This document shows positions 10,660-18,908 of a stretch of DNA of 64,000 nucleotides, piece after piece; position 1 is the stretch's first letter, and every line of letters begins with the position of its first letter. The notes under the pieces were generated by a model. The model worked only from the letters and a program-made list of their open reading frames with translations. It ran no database searches and was not told the origin of the DNA. The stretch is from Phytophthora sp. 'mugwort' (Eukaryota > Oomycota > Peronosporomycetes > Peronosporales > Peronosporaceae), in contig JAUCEF010000007.1 in the NCBI GenBank assembly GCA_033558025.1, forward strand, positions 2,170,001-2,234,000, in the 5' to 3' direction. The translations under genes and the position numbers were made by a program.

Positions 10660-11190
10660 TGGACGACGAGGAAGCAGTGGCGACGCCTGCGTTTGTCGCC
10701 GATGGGACCTACATTGGCGATGGCGGTGAATCGCTACAACGTTTTTGGTAACACCAATGAGTAGAGTTGTGCTAGTCCCCGGTTGCGTGCTAATTCGTTG
10801 AGGGTGATAATGGTGTCAGGGAGTTTACAACGTGAAAGATAATCGGAACTGTCCTGGTCGATACATCATCAAGCATAAGAAGCAGGATCCGTTCTTGATC
10901 GATGGATTACCTGTGATTTCCATTGATACTGGAGACTTTGTTCGGAAAGCACTTGCAAGGACACAAAAGGCGAAGTGCCCACTGTCGACCTGCACGACTT
11001 GGAGAGTCCCCGTTGCGTCGACCGCGTCAGAGTTGTGGTGTTTGGAGCTGGAGGAGGTGGCGGAGGAGTCATCACCTACTGCAAACAAGGGCAGGATCGA
11101 GCGGCCATTTACGTGCACACACTCAACGCGGCCTCAGGGTTACGCAGAAAGTTGGGTGGACTACAGATTGACCACGTGCTCACGCTGTAA
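10660..11190 (+). pseudogene. Unknown gene, right copy with -1 shift
   Basis: Family not recognised. A possible first exon at 10660-10750 (MDDEEAVATPAF, FVADGTYIGDGG) lies outside the IR1 arm. After a possible intron (acceptor near 10819) the frame continues as GVYNVKDNRNCPGRYIIKHK, ISIDTGDFVRKALARTQK, then must shift -1 in CAAAAGG (about 10963) to reach VPTVDLHDLESPR, the glycine run VVVFGAGGGGGGVITY and the stop at 11190. The arm boundary near 10800 falls in the putative intron, suggesting that this side is the source and the left copy a truncated derivative. Whether the shift is a mutation, a programmed slip or a missed intron cannot be told by eye. Confidence 0.5.
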
Positions 11191-11441
11191 GGAGAACAGA
11201 GTCGAAGGAAGTCGGAGGTGTAGAGAAGTTCCGTGCCCGTTTCTTATGTTAGCTGGCTGGTCAAAGTCTAATGTGGTGTATTGGAGATATAACTTGGAAG
11301 CGTTTGCGATCTAGGAACTACCACAACTACAGGCAGGAAACAAATAGAATTTGCATCTGGCGATCGAAGCTGTCGGAACGCTGGCACCTTTTGCTAAGTC
11401 TTTCCGATGGACACAGCCGGCAGGTGCCTTCAGATTCCAGC

Positions 11442-13814
11442 TCACTCGGCAAAACTCGCGGCCATGTACAGCGCCCAGGAGCGAGACAGGCCGTCGTCCA
11501 TCTTGGCCTTCTGCAGCACACCCAGCGCGCGCTGCTTATCGACCATGGCGAAGTTCGCGTACAGCAGTGACAGCCACGTGTTGCCCGTGTCCTCGCGCGT
11601 GACGATGGCTTCCTTGGCCAGCACCTGCTCCCACTCCTCCTTCACGAACTGCTTGGTGCGCACGAACTCGGTCACGGCCGACACGGGGATCATCTGGATG
11701 CCGTGGATGCAGTGCTTCTCGGCGCTGAACCATGTGGCGTAGTCCACCTTGTTGTCGAAGAAGATGCCCGTGACCTTGTTGGGACGGAAGTTAGCCGGGT
11801 GGACCTGGTTGGCGTCCTCAATGAGGAAGTACGTCTTGATGGCGTGTGCGTTGACGCGCGTCATGAGCTTGCCGACGGCTTCCATGGCGGCGTTGTTGGT
11901 GGCCTTGCCGTACATGTACATACCGAAGGCGAAGTTGACGTCCTCGGATGTGCTCTCCTGGTCCTTGCCGTCGGCGAACGGGGTCACGCCGTGCGAGTAC
12001 GAGTGGCCGCGGAACCAGTCGAAGGAGCGGAACCGCGCGAAGAACTTGTCGTCCGGATCTGAGTTGGCGACATCGCGCACGAGCAGGTTGACCATGGTGT
12101 TGAGCTTAGGAAGATCACTCCAGCTCGGGTCGAGGCGGTTGATGATGGCCGCCGTGTGCACCCAGTAGCCGTAGTGGAAGTGGTGGTCGTTGTACATGGT
12201 GTTGCCGAAGTCTGCGTTCAGGTCCTTGGTCTTGAATCCTTGCGAGCTGACGATACCGCCGTAGATTTGGTCGTACTGGAGTTTGTTGGCCCACGAGTTG
12301 GTCACGAACGGCGCCATCACGCCGCGAAGCTTATGCAGGCACGTGTTGAGCAGACTCTTGTCGCCACCGACGATGATCGGGTCGTCCGCAATGAGACAGA
12401 GCGACGCGTACTTCTGCGCAGCCTTGCCATTGAAGTAGTAGCTGCCATCCAGCGGAATGGACCATGCGGCGTTGATGTCTTCACGCAGGTGGTCGAGGAT
12501 GCGCTGTTGCTGTGCCACGTTCGACGCGATTTTGCGAGTCGGGTAGAAGTCTTCGGGCACTGGCTGAGGTTCCTTCATCTCCCACACGGGGTCGGCTGAG
12601 CCTCCGGGTGTTGTGAAGGCCTGGTACGCTCCACGAGTCGTCGAGTAGGCCACCATACCGTCCACCTGGCGGGCTCCGCTGCTTGTGTCAATGGTATCGG
12701 CGTGGTGCTTCATGGCATAGTGCAGGAGGCCGCAGGAGCAGTCACCCGCCGTCTTCCACTTGAACGCATAGGAGCTGTCATCATGGAGGTCGAAGGTGGC
12801 GGCTTGAACGATGCAGGACTTGTGCTGGTCTAGTGTCGTCATCCACGAATCGTCCAGCACCAATGCAACACGCAGAATACCATCGAACACGCCAGCGCTC
12901 TTGAGAACGGAAGTACCGTCAGCCATGAACGTGATCTCCTTGTCACTACGACCATCGCTCGATAGCGCGTACACAACCCACTTTTGCCCGGAACTGTAGA
13001 CGATCTCGAACTTTGAGCCGTGAACTTGACCACCGAAAGGCTGACCGTTAATAGTCGAGATTGCTGCGGTCGACACGAGTCTCGGAGTGAGACCCAAGTA
13101 CTTCATCGAGGTGTACGCCATGCCAGACACCAGGTCCGACACCATGGTGCCACTGGACGAGCTGGCAGCAAACTTGACGGTCACCCCCTGGTCGGCCCAG
13201 TCGACGACTTGGAAGTTGGGCTTCTGCGACACGATCTCCTCGGCCGAAAAGAGGAACTCGCGGACCATGCCGTGCGCGTAGTACTTGGTGGCTCCGCTGT
13301 TGCCAGAGTTGCCACCGCTGAAGCGGCTGCGATACGGATAGCTGACGGACATGCCGAAGGGAGCCTTGTCAGCGACCATTTGCAGCGCGTATGGGTTGGA
13401 CCAAATGGGTTGAATGGCGGCGTTGGAGTCGTGCGCGATGATGTTGCCCCACCAGTTGTTGGTGGGGATGGCGCGGTTCTTGATGACCGACGAGTCAAGG
13501 AACCGAGGCGGACACAACCCCATCATGGCGTCCGTGTGCTCGAGGAGGTAGCTAGGCGGTTCGAGAGCTCGGAAGCCGGAAGAGGTATCATCACCGACGT
13601 TAGGCTCGGATGCCGAGATGTTGGAGACACCGACATCCCCAGCTTCGGGGACGGTGTCGTTCGTCACGGGCACAAACGTGGGCGCCACGACGGGGGATTC
13701 GTGGCTAAAGCTTGAGCTGCCATTCATGTCGAGATCTTGGCCGGCAACTTCAGCAAGCTGCAGATGCTGGAAAACTGCACCAAACCCAATCAACACTGAA
13801 GCGGAGATCTTCAT
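11442..13814 (-). CDS. Secreted GH81 endo-1,3-beta-glucanase (copy 2)
   Basis: A 790-residue intact copy with the same signal peptide, linker and GH81 catalytic blocks as copy 1 (PTNNWWGNI, YNDHHFHYGYW, QESTSEDVNF). After the ATG the only differences seen are HLQL in place of HLQH and DMNG in place of DKNG, both in the first 45 codons. The leader codon change GK to GT lies before the ATG. Both copies should be functional secreted beta-1,3-glucanases, doubling gene dosage. It is divergent in orientation from copy 1 and convergent with the unknown gene at 10660-11190. Confidence 0.93.
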   Translation of the reverse strand: MKISASVLIGFGAVFQHLQLAEVAGQDLDMNGSSSFSHESPVVAPTFVPVTNDTVPEAGDVGVSNISASEPNVGDDTSSGFRALEPPSYLLEHTDAMMGLCPPRFLDSSVIKNRAIPTNNWWGNIIAHDSNAAIQPIWSNPYALQMVADKAPFGMSVSYPYRSRFSGGNSGNSGATKYYAHGMVREFLFSAEEIVSQKPNFQVVDWADQGVTVKFAASSSSGTMVSDLVSGMAYTSMKYLGLTPRLVSTAAISTINGQPFGGQVHGSKFEIVYSSGQKWVVYALSSDGRSDKEITFMADGTSVLKSAGVFDGILRVALVLDDSWMTTLDQHKSCIVQAATFDLHDDSSYAFKWKTAGDCSCGLLHYAMKHHADTIDTSSGARQVDGMVAYSTTRGAYQAFTTPGGSADPVWEMKEPQPVPEDFYPTRKIASNVAQQQRILDHLREDINAAWSIPLDGSYYFNGKAAQKYASLCLIADDPIIVGGDKSLLNTCLHKLRGVMAPFVTNSWANKLQYDQIYGGIVSSQGFKTKDLNADFGNTMYNDHHFHYGYWVHTAAIINRLDPSWSDLPKLNTMVNLLVRDVANSDPDDKFFARFRSFDWFRGHSYSHGVTPFADGKDQESTSEDVNFAFGMYMYGKATNNAAMEAVGKLMTRVNAHAIKTYFLIEDANQVHPANFRPNKVTGIFFDNKVDYATWFSAEKHCIHGIQMIPVSAVTEFVRTKQFVKEEWEQVLAKEAIVTREDTGNTWLSLLYANFAMVDKQRALGVLQKAKMDDGLSRSWALYMAASFAE

Positions 13815-13868
13815 GTTCGTCCCAAGTCGTAGTTTGTTGCTGATGGTCTGGGGTGCGGGTGAGTTGTC

Positions 13869-13884
13869 CAAATGGCAAGTGAGG
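13869..13884 (-). promoter_or_regulatory. Oomycete Inr+FPR core promoter of GH81 copy 2
   Basis: Reverse complement reads CCTCACTTGCCATTTG, identical to the element of copy 1. The predicted start site is near 13880, 66 nt before the ATG. Confidence 0.7.
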
Positions 13885-14272
13885 TTTGAAGTGCTTTGGC
13901 GGCACGACGATGACTTGTGCTCTCAATAGGAGATATCCATGGCCTGCCACAGGAACAAGCTACAACTAGCGAACGTCGAGCAACATACGCCAGTATTTGA
14001 CGATCGTTCAAAAGAGACTGGAAATCTGATGCTCTAAAATACCGAAGTCGGAAGTTCAAGACACTCCAATCTGACAATGTGCGCTATCCAACCTGACTCA
14101 AATCGTAATCAGATCACCACCAATACCGGTACGCATTGACGTGCATAGTCGATGGAGGTGATACAGTAGGGACATTTCACGGTTCTGATTTCGTCACAAA
14201 AATTGAAATTTATCGAGACTGGTTACGGTGTTTAAACAAGCCGCATTTTATAGTGCTTTCTGCTTCTTGTCA

Positions 14273-17200
14273 TTAATCGCATGTTTGTGCTAAGGTTTGC
14301 TGGAACGTTTGCATTGACTGTTGGGCCCGAAGCAATGTCTGCTGGTCTCGATAGGTCGCGAGCTGCGTCATTTTGCGAGACCGCTTAGTCGTCCAGTTTG
14401 TATAGAGAAGACTTTGGACTTCGTCTGTCGGTCGATGATACTGAGTAAGTCGCTGGCTACTCCTGCTACCATCCAGTTGGTTTTGTATGCCTGGATAGGA
14501 AGCCAGCTCCTCGTTCGGGGCCGAAGTTCTAAGGTGCGTCGACTTGCTCGCTGGTTCTTTCTCGGCTTGAGCAATCAGCTCTTTTACCAACGCAGTTGAA
14601 TCAAAGATCGTCGGTCCTTGGTTGGACACCATGTCATCAGAGTCAGCACGATCGTCGCAGAAAGATGAGGCTGCTGCTGAATAAAGTATTTTTTTCAGTT
14701 TGATTCTGGACTCGTTCATCGCTGTATCCATCTCACTCGACTTCACTGCTAGTTGAAGCTGCAGCTGCCGAAGTTCCTCCTCTTCTTCCTCCAATGTTTT
14801 GCCACTTGAGCTGCAAATTTCCATTTCTCTTAAAGCAGCTCTGAGAGTCAAATAGTACAATGTCAATACAATAAATGAAAACTCAGATGCTAAATAACCT
14901 TTTCAGGTAAGCATACCTCGTGGCAGCAATTTGCTCTTGAATGTCGTGCGTCATTTGCTGCTTCATAGTTTCTAACGCAACGACGTTGGACGGTCGTGAT
15001 GGCGTTATACGAGTGTCAGCCAGATTTTCTGCTCGCGAAACAAGATTCTTCTCGACACCCTTGCCAATGGATTGCTTGGCTAGCTTGGAGAAGAGTTTTA
15101 ACGTGTACGGAAGGTCTTCATTTCCGCAGATACTAGTAAACGCCTTGTCGGGACGTGTGTGACAAATCTGATTGTTGAGGCCGATCTTACCCTCTTCGAT
15201 ATCACACTGCTTGAACTTCTCTACCCGCACCTGGGCTTCAGCCGCGACACGATGCATCTTGTCGTATTCCGCTTGGAGATTAGTTAGTGCTACCTCCTTA
15301 GCGTGGCGCTTCTTCTCGCTGGCGTCGAGTTTCTCTTCCAATACACTCTTTTGCCTTGAACAAATTGGGCAGCGGTCAATACAGCAAAAGAGCTCAGTCT
15401 ACATGTAGTATCATAGCAGCACACGGTATGCTAACCTCTGAATATCTGTCGCATTTGCAACGTGACACGCCAACTCAGTTCGACACTTCCGGAGATCCGT
15501 GTGAAGCTCAGCACAAAGTCGCTCTGTTTCCGACCGCCCAACACGCAGTGCTGTGATCTCTTCTTCCAGCTACAGATGACTCAAATAAATACGTCAAGGA
15601 CCTACAAGACAATCAATAATAGATAATGCGGTTTAAACTAACGTACCGCGCCACGTTCTTTGTCATGCTGAGTCTTGTGCAGCCGGAATAATTCCTGACC
15701 GGCACGTACTTCGACTTTGAGTATTTTTACTTGCGTGTTGGCTTGTGCTTCCAGGAAATCGAGAAATTCAGCGTTTATTGTCCCGCTAATCGACTTGTCG
15801 GATGCTTCTCCGTGACTAGCACCTGATAGTACTAGACACTCAGCCACCATATCCAGAATCTGCTTGTGTAGCTGAAGCACTGCTCGCTCAAACTCGTTCG
15901 AGAGCTTCGTCGTGGACAGCGCAGCAGTGGATGTACTGAGGATCTACAATTCCACAAAATATTTGATACTGTTAGGTTTTGAGATTTCCGGATGTGCCAA
16001 ATATTAGGATATTTAACCTTCTCCATATCACGAAGTTTGCTTTTTAGCTCTTCAATCGAGGCGTCATTATTCGATGAATCTTTCGACAGGATGGAGTCGT
16101 CTCGCCCAGAGATTGGACCCCCAGATGCAACAGCTGCAGCAAGTGGCAATGGTTTCGATGTAGGCTCAAGCAACTCAGCTTCAACGAATACTGAACTTTC
16201 GGCTTTGTAAGTTGTCAAATTCTGGGCTGGAACGCTAGAGAGTTTTCCTGTAGTTATCATGTGCTCGTTGTGGTCATGGGTACATGTCTGTGGAGACGAC
16301 CCCTTCTCATTGGAATCTTTCATACAATGTTGGTGTTCGTTTTCGTTGGTCAGACAGCTGACAATTGTTTTCAGCTCGGCTGTGATTTCAGCTGGCGCGG
16401 TAGCTTCTGTCTCCAAAATCTCCTTGGCATCATACTGACATTGCGTGGCTTGCTGTTCCTCTGATTTTTCTTCAACGGTGTTCTTCCGTTTAAAAACCGA
16501 AGCTCTTTCAGGCTCACTTGATTGGGCCATGATCTGATGGTACGTCAGTTGCTGATTGGTTTGCAGCGTCTCGGTTGGGAAATACTCTTCCAGTTTTTGG
16601 TTGACAGCACTCGTGGGAGCACTAGAATGGGCTTCCTTCTCCTTGAATTGGTCATTTGTATTGGCATGAGGGATCACTTCATTTGGCTTATCGTCCTCGA
16701 TGTCTTCAACTACAATAGTGTCGTCGGTAGGAGTAGTTTCAGTGTTTAAAGGTTCACCAGCGACGTTTGCTTGAAACGCCGATCTAGGCCGCGCTTGAAA
16801 CTCATCCTTGTGTTCTGCTTCCGATAGAGCTTGAGTCAGTGAAATCTCATTTGATTTAGGCGTCAGAGCATCTTCAAAAGCGCCTCTAGCATCTCCACGC
16901 AGGATGGGATTTCTTTTGCGTTCTGGACTGCGTGAGGAATATTCACGTTGCTTTTCACCTTGTCTCGGTTTGCGTCGACGAATGCGGACAGAAGGAATGG
17001 ACGCATGTTCTGCTGCTTCAGCTCCAGCAGCATCAATATAGGCAATGATCGCTCTGTAAAGTTGACGATGAGAAAAAAATGTCAGCATAAGCACAATGTA
17101 GGCTAAAAAACTCGCTATACCTATTGCCTTGGTTATTAATCCCAAAGCTCTCCATCTTTCCAAACATGCCAAACATTTCCTGCATTACCAAGTTAAATAA

Positions 17201-18332
17201 ATAAACTTGTCAGCATCCAGCTAAATATTTTATTTACGAGCAGAACGTGAAGTCTCACCTCTAGCTGCTCATGAGTAAAATTCGATTTTCCAGCATCCCA
17301 AGTAACCTGGACAAAATGAAGCTGCTGTGTTGAAGCAGGCAAGCTCGAGTTGGTTGTATGAATTAATGGCGTGGACAGGAGCTCAGGAAGAGCAGGGAGA
17401 TTCATTTCGGTTGCGCAGTCGTATGGCAATGACGAAGCCTGTCGGATCAAGAACTCCGCGATGCATTTTCGGCGGCGTATCATGATCTCTAGACAAAGTA
17501 ACCAGATAATTTCCGTTAAGGTTAATGCTTGAGACTCTCTCGAATACAGGACTGCATATGGTTGTCCCTCACTGGAAGTTAGCACGGTCTTGTCGTCCGT
17601 AGGTCGGATAAGCGCAATCCCAACGTGTAAGGCAAGATTCGTCACACTCATACGGCTTGCTCCACTTGTAGCAACCTGACGCATAGTTATTAAACAAGTG
17701 GTGGCTATAGCACTTTATAGACGAAGAGAATACGTACGTTACTTATATGGCCGAGAAAGACTTGTAGAAACTCGCGCGTGGTCGAGCGAATTTGTTTGAA
17801 AATCTCGGTAATCAAGTGCTCTGCTTCTCCATCGATGCGGCTATCAGATACAGTTCCTACTAGTTGTTGACTGATGTCAGCAGGAATGAGCGGTTCATAC
17901 AGTTCACCCAATATCTATGCAGAAATTCGGGACATTACGTGAGTTAGCTCCGGAAGAAAAAAATCTAAATCGAGAAAAAATACTTTAAACCAATCTACCG
18001 TTCTACCTAAATACCTGCTTGACAACACTAGCAATGGAGTGGGGGCTGTACACGGACAGGTCTGGTAGCTGGTGGCTTTTAGAGATACGAAGTAGCTCCT
18101 TGCGCTCTAGCCCCAGTCCAGGTTTGCTGTAGAGTCCTTCCTCTTCAAGGTGGTTCTCATTGAGGAACTGGACTACACGCGTGAGTGTTGCCAGCATAGA
18201 AAGCGGTATTGGGGGTACTGAGGAAGCAGCGACAAGACTCGCAGAACTACTGTTGGCCTTACGGAACGCCGCCCTCGAAGACAAGAGAGCGGTCGCAGAC
18301 ATCGTTTTGATCCACGCGTGAGGCTTTATCAT
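14273..18332 (-). CDS. RhoGAP-like domain protein with coiled coil, nine exons
   Basis: Proposed exons: 18332-18015, 17914-17738, 17675-17259, 17179-17121, 17053-16018, 15943-15647, 15569-15436, 15354-14917, 14840-14273. They join in frame to about 1147 residues. Donors are mostly GTACGT/GTATRN-like and every acceptor ends in AG; the exon 5 donor (GTTAAA) is weak. Exons 1-3 form a RhoGAP-like fold: VVQFLNENHLEEEGLYSKPG, SPHSIASVVKQ, ELYEPLIPADI, REFLQVFLGHISN and SRMSVTNLALHVGIALI. The usual arginine finger (GLYRxSG) reads GLYSKPG, so GTPase activation may be lost. Exon 5 is a long polar, acidic, disordered segment. Exons 6-9 are coiled-coil-like (LEEKLDASEKKRHAKEV, KTLEEEEEELRQLQLQL). The likely role is a Rho-family GTPase-binding scaffold. 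The start may also be the methionine at codon 11. Confidence 0.75.
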
Positions 18333-18474
18333 GATCGTTTAGGCTATAACACGGCAACTGCCGACGCTTTGTGTGGAAAATAGGTTCTTTAGTACTTGAA
18401 GTATTAATTAAGCGTGAAATCTCTGCCCATGCTTAACAGTCTCATATTGTTTTTTCTTGTTGAAGCCGTTTTTT

Positions 18475-18789
18475 TCAACGACGTGTCGGTGGCGAGTACG
18501 ATGCGTCTTGACGGTTTTCTTCGTCAACAGGAGCCATCACCACACACTCGTCAAATTCGCAATTGAGCTCTGCAGCGCGATAGACCCACGTGCCATCGAT
18601 GCACAGTTGAACGTCCCAGTCGCAAGCCTGCAAGTATCGGAGAAGAAGTCGCGTTAGTGCTAAAACATGACACTATATAGAACAGTTTTTGCTAACGCTT
18701 GAGCGTACCTGCGGGTTATTTTCTGGCATCGTGGCTGGGTTTCTGGCCGAACAGAGGACGAGGATCATCACAACGACAGTTAGACGCAT
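18475..18789 (-). CDS. Small secreted cysteine-rich protein, two exons
   Basis: Exons 18789-18709 and 18627-18475 join to 77 residues. Exon 1 encodes MRLTVVVMILVLCSARNPA, a clear signal peptide, then MPENNPQ. The intron starts GTACGC and ends TTGCAG with a branch-like CTAAC. Exon 2 begins ACDWDVQLCIDGTWVY and ends SYSPPTRR then TGA. After the signal there are four cysteines (spacing C-x6-C-x13-C-x4-C) that could form two disulfides. No RXLR or LFLAK motif is present and no family is recognised. It could be an apoplastic effector or a small structural secreted protein. It is too short and too spliced for simple ORF calling. The neighbours are both housekeeping-type genes on the same strand. 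Confidence 0.68.
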
Positions 18790-18908
18790 TGGTGCAAAAC
18801 GCGTCTGCTTTTGTTGCACTCGTGACGGTCGTTGATGTTCGGGTCTGCACGAAAGGCGGCAGAAATAAGACTTGAGGTTGACGCACATATTATTCATTGC
18901 TGGTCTAT

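Larger units (their letters stand above)
10800..14005. repeat. Right arm of 3.2 kb inverted duplication (IR1)
   Basis: Reverse-complement partner of 1051-4260. It contains the second GH81 gene, its promoter and the 3' part of the unknown convergent gene. Differences from the left arm cluster toward the ends: G/T and A/T changes in the first 50 codons of GH81 and small indels around 10905-10910. Confidence 0.93.

Noticed and set aside
14006..14272. tRNA or other structured RNA genes in intergenic gaps
   Set aside because: No A/B-box pair with cloverleaf was recognised by eye in any gap; a covariance-model search was not possible.
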